64,000 nucleotides of DNA from Anaeromyxobacter oryzae (GCF_023169945.1 NZ_AP025591.1:4274481-4338480); one strand, 5' to 3'; shown: positions 1 through 9,971, numbered from the stretch's first letter. Program-made: numbers and translations. The notes: generated by a model not told the origin, from the letters alone.

Positions 1-220
1 TGAGGCCCACCGCGAGCCACGCCGAGGCTCCGCCGACGGCGAGGAGGAGCCCGTACGACGCCGCGAACCACCCCAGGATGGCCGCCGTCTTCACGTGCAT
101 GGCGCGACCGCCGTGCGGGAGCCGTCCCGTGCGCTCGAAGTACGCCGCGACGCCGCGCTTCAGGTCGGAGTGGAACCCGTCGTCGTGCGGGAAGCGGACG
201 CGGAGGGCGGTCGGGGTCAT
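1..220 (-). CDS. fatty-acid (acyl-CoA) desaturase, N-terminal part only
   Basis: The reverse strand from 220 to the window edge reads about 73 residues without a stop. The peptide starts MTPTALRVRFP, carries an FHSDLKRGVAAYFERTG segment and then begins a hydrophobic stretch with GWFAASYGLLLAVGG. That pattern (soluble 'F-H-x-x-L-K-x-x-V-x-x-Y-F' segment followed by the first membrane helix) is typical of membrane fatty-acid desaturases of the linoleoyl-CoA/delta-6 type. The histidine boxes would lie outside the window, so catalytic competence cannot be judged. A GAGGAG sequence lies just before the ATG. Assignment rests on N-terminal resemblance only. Confidence 0.7.
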   Translation of the reverse strand, partial: MTPTALRVRFPHDDGFHSDLKRGVAAYFERTGRLPHGGRAMHVKTAAILGWFAASYGLLLAVGGASAWLAVGL

Positions 221-341
221 CTCCTCAACATGGGGATGAGATGTCATCGGGGGGTCATCGCGGACGGTCCGGCGCACCGGCGCGAGAGCCTCCCTCCGCC
301 CCGCGCGGGATCGGGGGCGGCGCTGGACGGCGATCCGGCGC

Positions 342-2921
342 TCAGCCCGGCGGTGTTGCCTCGGGGGACGGCGGTTCGGAGGGCGCACGAGCGGATCCGT
401 CGCCGCGGCGCATCCGGGCGGCGGCGAGCGCCTCCGCCGCCGCGGGGGCGAGCGACCGGACGTGGAGGTCGCGCTGCGGGAACGGGATCTGGATCCCCGC
501 GCGGCCGAGGCTCGCGTGCACCTCGACCATGACCTCGCTGGCGAGCAGCACCCACCGGTCGAAGTCCGCGGTCCAGAACCGGAGCGCGAACTCCATCGAG
601 CTCTCGCCGAACCGGAGGAAGAGGGCGACCGGTGCCGGATCGTCGAGGACCCCGGCGCGACCCCGGACCACCGCGAGGAGGAGGTCGATCACCTGCTGCG
701 GCGCGGTCCCGTACGCGACGCCGACGCCCAGGTCGATGCGGCGGCGCCTGTCCGAGAGGGTCCAGTTCGTGACCGCGTCCGAGATCAGCGTGGCGTTGGG
801 GACGATCACCTCGGCGCCGGTGAAGGTCCGCACCGTCGACGAGCGTACGCCGATGCGCGTCACCTCGCCCGCGATCGTCCCGACCTCGACGATGTCCCTC
901 ACCTGGATCGGTCGCTCGTAGAGCAGGATCAGTCCCGACACGAAGTTGTTCACCACGTTCTGGAGCCCGAAGCCGATGCCCAAGCCGAGGGCGCCGAGCA
1001 GGAACGAGAAGCGGCTCATCTCCATGCCGGACGCCAGCACCGCCCAGGAGAAGCCCAGCAGCACGAGCCCGTACTGCACCGTCGTCGAGACGGCGGCGGG
1101 GATTCCGCGCGGAAGGCGGAGCTCGGAGAAGACGCCCTCGTCGAGCACGAAGCGGATGGCCTTCGACAGCGCCAGCGAGACCGCCAGCGTCACCGCGAAG
1201 GCGACCACGTTCCCGAGCGAGACGTCCAGCCCGCCCACGTGGAGCCTCACTCCGAGCACGGCCTTGAGAGCGCCCGAGAAGGCGGCGGCGACGCCGAGCC
1301 CCTTCGCGGTCCGCCAGGCCCAGAGCGCCACGGCGGCGGCGCGCAGGAGCCCGGCGATGCGTCGCTCGAGCAGCGCGCGGTGCCGGGCGACGAGCGGCCG
1401 GCGCTGCAGGGCCGGGACCCGGAGCAGCGCCGCCAGCGCGCCCTCGAGGACGATGTCCACTCCGAGCAGCACCGCGGCCAGCGTCGCGCTGGCGAGCGTC
1501 GCGTGCGTGAGCCGCTCCGCGAGCGTCACGTTTCCGACGACGTTCGAGACGGCAGACACCGCGAGCAGCGCGGCCGCCCCGACGGCGGCGCTCCTCGTCG
1601 CGACGCGCCAGGCTCCCGCCCTCAGGAAGCGAGCCCACCCTCCGCGGCGGAGGCCCCTCACGAGGCCCGCGAGTGCGCCGACGGTGACGAGGAGCAGCGT
1701 GAGGCGCGCGAGGAGCGTGCGCGGCGGGGCGATGGACGCGAGCTTGTCGAGGGCGAACAGCGCCACGAGGCCGTACAGGGGACGGCGGAACAGGTCCGGC
1801 ATGAGTCCGGGCAGGACCCGGAGCAGCGGCGCCAGGAACACGAGGAAGAGGAGATCCCTCAGGGAGGGAGGGAGCAGGGGATACAGCCCGCCCGCCAGCG
1901 GGAGCGACAGCAGGAGCGCCGCCGACCACGGCCGGGAGAGCACCTGGGCTGCGCCGCGGAGCGCCGCGCCTTCGGCCCCCATCGCAGCGACCGGGCGGCG
2001 CAGCGCGAGGAGCCCCAGCGCCAGGGCCACGAAGATCGCCAGGTGGAGGAAGAGCCGCTCCTGCTCCTCCGCCAAGAAGTCGGCGAGGTCCCGCCCGTTC
2101 TCGCGCAGCGCCTGCCGGAGCTGCCCTCCGAGAGCCCCGGTCCGGTTCGGGCCGCTCAGCGCCCGCCACAGCGGCGCGCTCTCGACCTCGAAGAGCTGGC
2201 GCTGCAGCGCGGCGTCGGCCTCCTCGACCGACCTCGCGACGAGGGAAAGCCCGGCGCGGACCTCGCTCACGCGCCCCTGGATCCCGAGGAGCCGATCGCC
2301 CTCGGTCCGCAGGCGCGCCTCCGCGGCGCGCAGGCTCTCCTCGACCTGCGCCACGCGCCGGAGCACGGCCGGCGGCGCCTGCTCCCCGCGCGCGGCCTCG
2401 GCGGTCAGCTGCCACGACGCGAGCCGGTCCTCGATCTGCCGCTCGGCGGTCGCCACCCGCTCGGCGCGCTTCTCGAGGACCAGCTGTCCGTCCGCGAGGA
2501 AGAGATCCTCCCGCGCCAGGCCCTGTCGCAGGCGCTCGATCTCGCGGGCAGAGGTGTCCCCGAGGCGCTGCGCGTCCAGCCGCGCGCGGAGGACCTGGCT
2601 GGCCCGTGCCGCCTCTTCCAGTCGCCGCTCCACCTCCTCGACGGCGGGATCGGGACCGGCGGCCGCCTCCGCGGCCCGCAGCGGCGCCGCGAGGTCGTCG
2701 GCGGCGCGGAAGACGTGCTCCACCGGGATCGGCTGAGGCGACGGGACGGCGGGCGGCTTGACGTCGATCTTCTCCGGCGCCTCGCGCGCGCCCGCCAGGG
2801 GGGACGGGACCGCACCGGTACCCGCGCCGCGCGCGGCGCCGGCGGCCAGGAGTGCCGTCGCGACGAGCGCGAGCCGGAGGTCACCGGTCGTGCCGCGCGC
2901 CCTCGTCGCCCTCTTCGGCAT
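342..2921 (-). CDS. MscS/MscK-type mechanosensitive ion channel, large form
   Basis: 859 residues. After a cleavable-looking signal (MPKRATRARG then a hydrophobic stretch ending AAGAARG) there is a long helical, charged periplasmic-type region to about residue 290, several membrane helices in the middle third, and a C-terminal MscS core. The pore helix is visible around LGALGLGIGFGLQNVVNNFVSG, followed by the beta domain (ERPIQVRDIVEVG, IVPNATLIS). The architecture resembles MscK/KefA rather than short MscS and suggests an osmotic-release channel of the inner membrane. I chose the ATG at 2921 because the signal peptide starts there; the upstream in-frame extension is arginine/serine-rich and unlikely. 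The 3' end precedes the desaturase on the same strand by about 120 bases. Confidence 0.9.
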   Translation of the reverse strand: MPKRATRARGTTGDLRLALVATALLAAGAARGAGTGAVPSPLAGAREAPEKIDVKPPAVPSPQPIPVEHVFRAADDLAAPLRAAEAAAGPDPAVEEVERRLEEAARASQVLRARLDAQRLGDTSAREIERLRQGLAREDLFLADGQLVLEKRAERVATAERQIEDRLASWQLTAEAARGEQAPPAVLRRVAQVEESLRAAEARLRTEGDRLLGIQGRVSEVRAGLSLVARSVEEADAALQRQLFEVESAPLWRALSGPNRTGALGGQLRQALRENGRDLADFLAEEQERLFLHLAIFVALALGLLALRRPVAAMGAEGAALRGAAQVLSRPWSAALLLSLPLAGGLYPLLPPSLRDLLFLVFLAPLLRVLPGLMPDLFRRPLYGLVALFALDKLASIAPPRTLLARLTLLLVTVGALAGLVRGLRRGGWARFLRAGAWRVATRSAAVGAAALLAVSAVSNVVGNVTLAERLTHATLASATLAAVLLGVDIVLEGALAALLRVPALQRRPLVARHRALLERRIAGLLRAAAVALWAWRTAKGLGVAAAFSGALKAVLGVRLHVGGLDVSLGNVVAFAVTLAVSLALSKAIRFVLDEGVFSELRLPRGIPAAVSTTVQYGLVLLGFSWAVLASGMEMSRFSFLLGALGLGIGFGLQNVVNNFVSGLILLYERPIQVRDIVEVGTIAGEVTRIGVRSSTVRTFTGAEVIVPNATLISDAVTNWTLSDRRRRIDLGVGVAYGTAPQQVIDLLLAVVRGRAGVLDDPAPVALFLRFGESSMEFALRFWTADFDRWVLLASEVMVEVHASLGRAGIQIPFPQRDLHVRSLAPAAAEALAAARMRRGDGSARAPSEPPSPEATPPG

Positions 2922-2946
2922 GAGCCTCCTCGCGACGCACAGCCGC

Positions 2947-4077
2947 TCAGGTCGGGACGAAGTAGGCCAGGAGGGCGAAGAGCGCGTACACGGCGACGAG
3001 CTGGACCCCCTTGAACCAGTTCGACCGCCCGTCACCCGACACCACCGCGCTGACCGTCACGGCGATGAAGATGGTGGCCACCAGCACCCGCGGGAAGACG
3101 AGCTGGAGCGGCTCCGGCGAGAACGCGTAGCTCAGGAGGACGAGCACCGGCGCCACGAAGAGTGCGATCTGGATGCAGCTCCCGATCGCGATGCTGACCG
3201 CCAGGTCCATCCGGTTCGCCCGGCCCATGGTGATGGCCGATACGCTCTCCGCCGCGCCGCCGACGATGGCGAGAAACACGAGCCCGACGAAAGCCTGGGA
3301 CATCCCGAGCGCCTTGCCGGTGCCCTCGGCCGCGCCGACGAGGACCTCGCTCATCCAGGCGGCCAGCGCCGAGGCCACGAGCAGCGTGACGACCGCGCGC
3401 GCCACGCTCCACTGCTCCGCCCCTGCGCCGTGCCCCTCGCCCCCGCCCTCGGCAGCGAAGAGGTGCGGGTGTGTCTTCAGCATGAACAGGAGGTACAGCA
3501 CGTAGAGCGCGAGGAGGACCACGGCCACGGAGAGGTTCAGGTGCTGCGCGGCCGCGACGGTCCCTCCGGACAGCGAGCGGAACGCGGAGGGCACCGCCAT
3601 GCTGGTCACGGCGAGCAGCATCATCGAGACGTACACGCGGGTGGCGTCGGCGCGGTACGTCTGGTCGCGGTGCCGCAGCCCGCCGACGAAGAAGGCGAGG
3701 CCGAGTGCGAGGAGCAGGTTCGCCAGGATCGCGCCGACCAGGGACGCCAGCACCATGTCGAAGTACCCTGCCCGGAGCGCGACCAGGCCGATGATGAGCT
3801 CCGGCGCGTTCCCGAACGTGGCGTTGAGGAGCCCGCCCACCGCGTCGCCGGTGTAATGGGCGAGCTGCTCGGTCGAGCGGACGATCCAGGCGGCGATGGG
3901 CACGATCGCGAGCGCCGCCGCGAAGAAGACGAGGGGCGGGCGCGCGCCGCCGTGCTCGAGGGCGAGCGCGACCGGCACGAACGCGAGGAGCCACGAGAGC
4001 GACGGCCTGAGCCAGCGCGCACCGGGGCGCGGCGGCTCGGCCGGGGGCGCCTCGGCGATCGCGGCCCGCTCGCTCAT
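2947..4077 (-). CDS. calcium/proton exchanger (CaCA family, Cax/ChaA type)
   Basis: 376 residues with about eleven hydrophobic segments in two homologous halves. Each half carries the acidic exchanger motif of the CaCA family: GNAPELIIGLVALRAG near residue 90 and GGAAESVSAITMGRAN near 255. The family exports Ca2+ (or other cations) across the inner membrane in exchange for protons. The gene is 25 bases upstream of the MscS-type gene and 15 bases downstream of the barrel-protein gene, all on one strand, so one transcript is plausible. The short hydrophilic N-terminus, rich in A, P and E, is typical of bacterial Cax proteins. Confidence 0.92.
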   Translation of the reverse strand: MSERAAIAEAPPAEPPRPGARWLRPSLSWLLAFVPVALALEHGGARPPLVFFAAALAIVPIAAWIVRSTEQLAHYTGDAVGGLLNATFGNAPELIIGLVALRAGYFDMVLASLVGAILANLLLALGLAFFVGGLRHRDQTYRADATRVYVSMMLLAVTSMAVPSAFRSLSGGTVAAAQHLNLSVAVVLLALYVLYLLFMLKTHPHLFAAEGGGEGHGAGAEQWSVARAVVTLLVASALAAWMSEVLVGAAEGTGKALGMSQAFVGLVFLAIVGGAAESVSAITMGRANRMDLAVSIAIGSCIQIALFVAPVLVLLSYAFSPEPLQLVFPRVLVATIFIAVTVSAVVSGDGRSNWFKGVQLVAVYALFALLAYFVPT

Positions 4078-4092
4078 GCGCCTCCCGCGCCG

Positions 4093-4806
4093 CTACATCG
4101 AGAAGCCGGCGGCGACCTGCGGAGACCAGCTCTCGCAGTTCTTCTCGCAGTTGAGGGCGCGATCGTACGTGACGCCCAGCGAGATCATCCGCCCGAGAGA
4201 GAAGCCCGCTCGCGCCCCCACGCCGTTCTCGTCGGGGAGCGAGCCGTTCACGAACCAGTGCGTGTAGTACGCGCCCACGTAAGGCTGGAAGCGCGGGACG
4301 GGCATGAACCACGTCACCCCGGGCTTGAGGGCCCACATCGTCGGCGAGTTGCCGAAGACGTAGGAGGCCTCGACGTTCGGGGCGATCCCGGCCTGCATGA
4401 GGTAGCCGACGCCGAAGCTCGCGCTTCCATAGGTCTGGCCGTAGGCGAAGGTCGTCCCGATGCTGCCCCAGGTGTAGAGGGGCCGGCGGCGCTGCTGCTG
4501 CTGCTGCGTGGCAGCCGGCGGCGGCGGAGGCGGAGGGGCGGGCGCGACCGCGGGGGCCGGCTGGGCGGGCGGCGACTCGGGAGGCGCGGCGGCAGGGGCC
4601 GCAGGGGTGGCCGCAGGCGCGGCTGCGGCGGGCGTCTCAGCGGGCGGCGCGGGCTCGGCGGCGGGCGGCGTCGTCTCGGCGGTCGGCGGGGGCGCGGCGG
4701 GTGCGGCCGTGGACTCGCCGGGCGACGCCGGCGCCGCCGTGGGCTGCCCCGCGGCCGTCCGGGCGATCGCGAGAAGCACGGTCGCAAGCGCGAGCATGCG
4801 GGTCAT
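4093..4806 (-). CDS. secreted Ala/Pro-rich protein with C-terminal outer-membrane barrel-like domain
   Basis: 237 residues. A signal peptide (MTRMLALATVLLAIARTAAG) is followed by a low-complexity linker of about 80 residues rich in Ala, Pro and Glu, a run of five glutamines (CTG repeats at 4492-4506), and a C-terminal half with alternating hydrophobic and polar residues and many Gly, Tyr and Phe (YGQTYGSASFGVGYL, FQPYVGAYYTHWF). That half looks like a small beta-barrel or beta-sandwich. Two Cys lie near the end (LNCEKNCES). The specific function is unknown. A GGGAGG ribosome site precedes the ATG. It shares a divergent 231-base region with the AI-2E transporter gene. Confidence 0.75.
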   Translation of the reverse strand: MTRMLALATVLLAIARTAAGQPTAAPASPGESTAAPAAPPPTAETTPPAAEPAPPAETPAAAAPAATPAAPAAAPPESPPAQPAPAVAPAPPPPPPPAATQQQQQRRRPLYTWGSIGTTFAYGQTYGSASFGVGYLMQAGIAPNVEASYVFGNSPTMWALKPGVTWFMPVPRFQPYVGAYYTHWFVNGSLPDENGVGARAGFSLGRMISLGVTYDRALNCEKNCESWSPQVAAGFSM

Positions 4807-5037
4807 GGTCGCCTCCCTGTCCGGTCCTCACGACACGAGCCCGACCGGAACGACGGCATCGTCCCGTTCCGTTCCAGCGGCCGCCATCAGACCTTCGTCC
4901 CGACCCGTCGGCGGGGGCGTACGCGTCGGAGGGTCTCGCGCGCTCGTTCGCACGCCGGCCGCGATGCGCGCCAGCGCGCGGGCGGCACGTCCCGCGCGGG
5001 CGTGAGCCGACGGCGGAACGCCGCTTACAATGCGGCC

Positions 5038-6183
5038 ATGCCCGTCACGGAGCCTGCCGCTCAGCGCGATCTCGCCCGCATCACGCTGTCGATCCTCGGA
5101 ATCGGCGTGCTCATCGTGGGCAGTTTCCGGGTGCTGCTCCCGTTCCTCGGCGCGCTCCTCTGGGCCACGATGATCGTCGTCGCGACCTGGCCGCTCATGC
5201 GCCGCGCCCAGGCGCGCCTGGGCGGCCACCGCGGCGTCGCCGTCGCGGTGATGACGGTCGTGCTGCTGCTCGTCCTGTTCGTCCCGCTGTACCTGGCGCT
5301 CGCGACGCTGATCGAGCAGTCCGGCCGCGTCGCGGACCTCGCTCGCACGATGCCGGAGCTGCGCGTGCCACCGCCTCCGGCGTGGGTCGACGCGCTGCCC
5401 CTCGTCGGCCACAAGGCGGCGGCCCGATGGGACGCGCTGGCCGCCCTGTCGCAAGAGGAGCTCGCCAGGCGCGTGGCGCCGTACCTCGGGACGGCGCTCA
5501 CGTGGTTCGCCGCGAAGGCGGGGGGCTTCGCGAGCCTGGTGATCCACTTCCTGCTCACCGTCGTGATCTCGGCGATCCTCTTCGCCAAGGGCGAGGGCGC
5601 GGCCGAGGCGCTCCGGCGCTTCTTCCGGCGCCTCGCGGGCGAGCGCGGCGAGGCGATCGTCGAGCTGTCGGGAAAGGCCATCCGCGCCGTCGCTCTCGGC
5701 ATCGTCGTCACGGCGGCCGTGCAGACGGCGCTCGCCGGCATCGGTCTCGTCGCCCTCGGCGTCCCGTTCGCGGGGCTCATCACCGCGGTCGTCCTCGTCT
5801 TCTGCATCGCCCAGGTCGGGCCGCTCCTCCCGCTGGTGCCCTGCGTGATCTGGCTGTACGCGACGGGCTCCCCGGGGCGCGGGACGGTGCTCCTCGTCAT
5901 CACCATCGTCACCCAGACCATCGACAACGTGCTGCGGCCGGTCCTCATCAAGAGAGGGGCCGATCTCTCGCTGCTGCTCATCTTCCCCGGCGTCATCGGC
6001 GGCCTCCTGTGGCTCGGCGTCATCGGCCTCTTCGTGGGGCCGGTGATCCTCGCGGTGACGGTGAACCTGCTCCAGAGCTGGATCTCCTCCGGGCTCGGCG
6101 AGGCGATGCCGACGGGCGCCCCCGCGATCGACGCAGGACCGGCCGTCGCCCGCGGCGCGGGGAAGATCACCTCGTCCGTCTGA
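5038..6183 (+). CDS. AI-2E family transporter (PerM/YdiK-like membrane protein)
   Basis: 381 residues. It has the layout of this family: two or three N-terminal helices, a soluble segment of about 100 residues, then a C-terminal bundle ending in LLWLGVIGLFVGPVILAV, with the conserved region TIDNVLRPVLIKRG near residue 300. Members move autoinducer-2 or other small molecules, or act as Na+/H+ antiporters; the substrate cannot be told from sequence. I start at the ATG at 5038 (MPVTEPAAQRD) because the much longer in-frame extension is antisense to other genes and has no family similarity. A second member lies at 24149-25237. Confidence 0.9.
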   Translation: MPVTEPAAQRDLARITLSILGIGVLIVGSFRVLLPFLGALLWATMIVVATWPLMRRAQARLGGHRGVAVAVMTVVLLLVLFVPLYLALATLIEQSGRVADLARTMPELRVPPPPAWVDALPLVGHKAAARWDALAALSQEELARRVAPYLGTALTWFAAKAGGFASLVIHFLLTVVISAILFAKGEGAAEALRRFFRRLAGERGEAIVELSGKAIRAVALGIVVTAAVQTALAGIGLVALGVPFAGLITAVVLVFCIAQVGPLLPLVPCVIWLYATGSPGRGTVLLVITIVTQTIDNVLRPVLIKRGADLSLLLIFPGVIGGLLWLGVIGLFVGPVILAVTVNLLQSWISSGLGEAMPTGAPAIDAGPAVARGAGKITSSV

Positions 6184-6354
6184 CGCGTGCACGGTCGCCG
6201 CTGGCGGCCTTGCCAAGCCGAGCGGCGTCGCCGCAGTCGGAGGCCGTCTTGCGCCCTGAGGCACGCCCCGGGGAGGTCACGCGGTCCTCCGCCCCATGAC
6301 AGTGGGGCTTTCGTCCGATGGCCTCCGGCGCAGGGATGTGGGAACGCCGTGGGC

Positions 6355-8619
6355 ATGACTGGCCGAAGGATCGCCCTCGCCGCGGCGGTGCTCCTCGTCT
6401 CCGGTGTCGCTCGATCGGCTCAGCCACCCGCGTCCATCACCATCTCCGGCGGCGTCAGCCTCGGCTCCTACGAGGCGGGGCTCATCTACTACGTCGTCGA
6501 GGCGATGCGCCTCAACCCGGCCGCCGCCAGGCCGAAGATCGTCACCGGTGCGTCCGCGGGGTCCGTGAACGGGTTCATGGCGATCCTCCAGTCGTGCGGG
6601 GGAGCGGTGCCGGATCCGACGGCGAGCCTCGTGTGGAACGCGTGGATCCCGCTCGGCCTCGGGAAGCTCCACGTCCCCGGCCAGGCGCAGAAGACGAGCG
6701 CGTTCTCCCGCGCCGCCTTCGACGCGCCCCTCGAGCTCATCGTGCGGACGTGGAACGCGGGGCTGCCGGAGTCTTGCGACGCGGTGTTCGGCCTGTCCGT
6801 GACGCGCCTCGTCCCGCGGGTCGTCACGACGGAGGGCGAGCGGCTCCGCCTCCCGCGCGTCGAGGAGCACTTCGTGGTGAGGGTCCAGGGCCGAGGCCCG
6901 GGGAAGGCGCCGCGGCTCACGAACTACGTGGACCCGAGGTGGAAGGGCGAGCAGGCGCTCCTGCCCGAGCAGCAGGACGGCGAGGTCGTCTTCTCCGCGC
7001 TCGTGGACGCGCTCTTCGCGTCGACCGCGTTCCCGGGCGCGTTCCCTCCGCAGGCGGTGAGGCACTGCGTCGTCCGCGCCGGGTCCTCGGGGGCGAGGTG
7101 CCCGGTCGCCGACGCCCGGGAGGACCTGTTCGTGGACGGCGGCGTGTTCGACAACACCCCGGTCCGCCTCGCCACCCGGATCGCCGCCGCGGGGCTCCGC
7201 GAGGACCGCGGCGCGGGGCCGCGGTGGATGGACGCGCCGGACCTCACCGTGCGGGACCTGCCTCCGTCGCTCGTGCTCGCCTACCTCTCCACCGAGGCGA
7301 GCACGTTCCCGGAGCCGACGAACGAGCCGCGCGCGAAGAAGTTCGAGACGCTGCTCGGCGTGACGACGCAGGTCGGCGGCGCCTTCCTCGCCACCGCGCG
7401 CGCGAAGAACCTGCTCTACGTCCACGACGACTCCCCGGACGTGTTCGAGCACCTGATCATCCCCGAGCGCCACCTGCCCGCGGCGAGCTCGCCGCTCGGG
7501 GCGTTCTTCGGCTTCGTCGAGGGCGAGCTCCGCCGCTTCGACTTCACGCTCGGCATGTACGACGCCCGGCGCCTCGCCGAGGCCCGGCTCGGCGCGCGGC
7601 TGGCGCGCGCGGGCGCTCCGCCACCGAGGTTCCCGGAGGACACGCCCGCCGCCCGGGAGGCGGCCGCCGCGTGGCGGCGGTACGTGTGCCTCAGGGCCGT
7701 GATGGACGGCGCCCCCGAACCCAAGGAGGCCTGCGCGGGCGAGGAGCTGCGGGATTTCCGCATCGTGCTCCAGACCTCGATCGAGCGGCTGTGGAACGCC
7801 TGCGCCGTCCTGAAGGACGACACGTACGACGGCGACGCGCTCTGCCGCCGGGCGAGGCGCGGCGAGCCGGTGATGCAGGTCCCGCTCGTGGAGCCGCTCG
7901 CCGGCGACGCGTGGCGCCGGCGCGGGGAGGAGAACGACGCGGCCTACTCGATGCGGCTCCTCGCGGCGCACCAGTTCGAGTTCAAGGATCTCGGGCTCCG
8001 GCGCGACGAGGCGTCGAAGGCTCCGGCGACGCTCCGCGCGCGGTTCCTCTCGATCGGTGACTCCGTAGCGGCCACGCAGCCGACGGGGCAGGACCTGGTG
8101 GTGAGCACGCTCGTGAAGATGGCGGCGGACCAGGTCGCCTACGTCCCGCCGCGGTTCACGATCTGGGCGATGTACGGGCGCGATCCCGAGATCGGGATCA
8201 GCAAGGGCTTCGCGACCCGAGGGGTCTACGTCGCGCCGCTCCGGTTCCACGCCGCCCTCCAGCTCGTCGGCTCCGAGCAGCTGCTCTCGTCGGAGCACGG
8301 CAACTTCATCATGGGCGTGGTGGCCGGCGCCGAGTACCTCCCGTCGTGGTGGTCGAGCACCCGGCTCCAGCCGAGCCTGCTCCTCCGCGGCGGGTGGCTC
8401 TTCTCGTCGAACGACGGCGGCGGGTTCGGGAAGTGCCCGGATCCGGGCTCCGACGTGATCGGAGACTGCTCGCGCCCCACCATCCAGGGCGGCGTCGCGG
8501 CCGCGGTGCTGGAGCGCGTGCGCCTCCAGCTGACGGCGAACTGGTACCCGCCCGCGGGCAGCGGTCAGAAGAACCAGTGGGCGCTCGGCCCCGGGATCGG
8601 CGTCCAGTGGGGGTTCTGA
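6355..8619 (+). CDS. secreted patatin-like phospholipase with large C-terminal extension
   Basis: 754 residues. A signal peptide (RRIALAAAVLLVSGVARSA) is followed directly by a patatin domain with all catalytic elements: oxyanion loop GGVSLGSYEAG, serine elbow GASAG and the DGG box in VDGGVFDN, giving the Ser-Asp dyad. The last 200 or so residues contain beta-rich stretches with many Gly and Trp, possibly an outer-membrane barrel as in PlpD-type secreted patatins; this part is inference. The ATG at 6355 is preferred because the signal peptide begins there. The stop codon overlaps the start of the next patatin gene by one base (TGATG), so the two are translationally coupled. Confidence 0.88.
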   Translation: MTGRRIALAAAVLLVSGVARSAQPPASITISGGVSLGSYEAGLIYYVVEAMRLNPAAARPKIVTGASAGSVNGFMAILQSCGGAVPDPTASLVWNAWIPLGLGKLHVPGQAQKTSAFSRAAFDAPLELIVRTWNAGLPESCDAVFGLSVTRLVPRVVTTEGERLRLPRVEEHFVVRVQGRGPGKAPRLTNYVDPRWKGEQALLPEQQDGEVVFSALVDALFASTAFPGAFPPQAVRHCVVRAGSSGARCPVADAREDLFVDGGVFDNTPVRLATRIAAAGLREDRGAGPRWMDAPDLTVRDLPPSLVLAYLSTEASTFPEPTNEPRAKKFETLLGVTTQVGGAFLATARAKNLLYVHDDSPDVFEHLIIPERHLPAASSPLGAFFGFVEGELRRFDFTLGMYDARRLAEARLGARLARAGAPPPRFPEDTPAAREAAAAWRRYVCLRAVMDGAPEPKEACAGEELRDFRIVLQTSIERLWNACAVLKDDTYDGDALCRRARRGEPVMQVPLVEPLAGDAWRRRGEENDAAYSMRLLAAHQFEFKDLGLRRDEASKAPATLRARFLSIGDSVAATQPTGQDLVVSTLVKMAADQVAYVPPRFTIWAMYGRDPEIGISKGFATRGVYVAPLRFHAALQLVGSEQLLSSEHGNFIMGVVAGAEYLPSWWSSTRLQPSLLLRGGWLFSSNDGGGFGKCPDPGSDVIGDCSRPTIQGGVAAAVLERVRLQLTANWYPPAGSGQKNQWALGPGIGVQWGF

Positions 8620-9971
8620 TGCGTGCGAGCATCCTCTGCGTCGCCGCGGTCGCCGCGGCCATCGGGTGCACCCACTGGCCGGAGAACGCGCCGCTCGCTC
8701 GCCACGACCCGCGGACAGGGTACCGCCTCGAGAACGTCCGGCGCGCGAACCAGTCCGAGGACCTCCTCCTCTTCGTCTCGTTCTCGGGGGGAGGCACCCG
8801 GGCCGCCGCGCTCGCGTACGGCGCGCTCGAGGAGCTCGCCCGCACCGAGGTGGCGGCCGGAGGCGCCCGCCACCGGCTCCTCGACGAGGTGGACGTCATC
8901 TCCGCGGTCTCCGGCGGCACCTTCACCGCGACCTACTACGCGCTGCGCGGCGACCGGATCTTCGACGAGTTCGAGGGCAAGTTCCTGAAGCGGGACGTGG
9001 AGCATGCCATCGCCGCGCGCGTGCTCTCGCCCGCGAACTGGTTCCGGCTGATGTCGGGGACCTTCTCGCGGTCCGACCTGGCCGCGGAGCTGTACGACGA
9101 GACCGTCTTCGATCGCGCGACGTACGGAGATCTCCTCCGCAGCGGCGGCCCGTTCGTCGTCGTGAACGGGGCCGACGTCACGACCGGCGCGCGCTTCCCG
9201 TTCACGCAGGAGAGCTTCGACGTCCTCTGCTCCGACCTCTCCGCCTTCCCCGTGGCGCGGGCGGTCGCCACGTCGTCCGCGCTCCCGCCGATGCTCACCC
9301 CGATCTCGCTGAAGAACCGCGCAGGTTCGTGCGGCTGGCACGAGCCCGCGTGGGCGGCGGCGACCGGATCGGGCGCGTCGCTCGGGCGCGGCGGGCTCCG
9401 CGGGCGCGAGCTGCGGTCGTACGCTGACGCGGTCGAGCGGCCGTACGTGCACCTCTTCGACGGCGGCATCGCGGACAACCTGGGGTTGCGGGCGCTCGTC
9501 GAGGCGCTCGACACCATCGCGACCGCACCGCCGTCCCTCGCGCCGGGTCTCCCCGGAGGACCCCGCACCGTCGTCGCCATCGTGGTGAACGCGCAGCGGG
9601 ACCCGCCGCGAGACTGGGATCGGTCGGCCGAGCCGCCCGGAAAGGGATCGCTCCTCGATCAGGCCCGCTCCATCCCGGTGGACCGCTACTCGCTCGAGGT
9701 GGTCGAGGCCGCCCGCGATCAGCTCGCGCGGTGGGCCCGGGCGGCTCCGGGCCGGAGCGCGTTCCTCGTCGAGGTGACGTTCGAGGCGATCTCGGACCCG
9801 GCCGAGCGCCGCTGGGTCCGCGAGCTGCCGACGAGCTTCCACCTGGAGGACGGACAGGTGGACCGGCTCCGGGAGATCGCCGGGCGGCTCCTTCGTGAGT
9901 CCCCCGAGTTCCGGAAGGTGGTCGCGGCGCTGGGGGGCGCCCCGTCCGCGTCGACGCGCAGCGCGCCGTAG
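8619..9971 (+). CDS. patatin-like phospholipase lipoprotein
   Basis: 450 residues. The N-terminus MRASILCVAAVAAAIGC has a lipobox-like IGC, so an anchored lipoprotein is likely. Patatin elements: oxyanion motif FSGGGTRAAALAYG, serine motif in VSGGTF (G-x-S-G-G form as in several bacterial patatins) and DGGIADNLG near residue 285. The start overlaps the stop of the preceding patatin gene by one base, and the small cysteine-rich gene follows 21 bases after its stop. Likely a lipid acyl hydrolase at the cell surface or periplasm. Whether the two patatins act together or on different lipids is unknown. Confidence 0.88.
   Translation: MRASILCVAAVAAAIGCTHWPENAPLARHDPRTGYRLENVRRANQSEDLLLFVSFSGGGTRAAALAYGALEELARTEVAAGGARHRLLDEVDVISAVSGGTFTATYYALRGDRIFDEFEGKFLKRDVEHAIAARVLSPANWFRLMSGTFSRSDLAAELYDETVFDRATYGDLLRSGGPFVVVNGADVTTGARFPFTQESFDVLCSDLSAFPVARAVATSSALPPMLTPISLKNRAGSCGWHEPAWAAATGSGASLGRGGLRGRELRSYADAVERPYVHLFDGGIADNLGLRALVEALDTIATAPPSLAPGLPGGPRTVVAIVVNAQRDPPRDWDRSAEPPGKGSLLDQARSIPVDRYSLEVVEAARDQLARWARAAPGRSAFLVEVTFEAISDPAERRWVRELPTSFHLEDGQVDRLREIAGRLLRESPEFRKVVAALGGAPSASTRSAP

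Noticed and set aside
4492..4506. CTG trinucleotide repeat as an expansion or phase-variation site
   Set aside because: Only five units and in frame; length changes would not shift the frame. Treated as low-complexity glutamine coding.
2758..5037. Very long plus-strand frame running into the AI-2E transporter, and similar long antisense frames over many genes
   Set aside because: Arg/Pro/His-rich composition, no family similarity and antisense to well-supported genes. They arise from high GC content.
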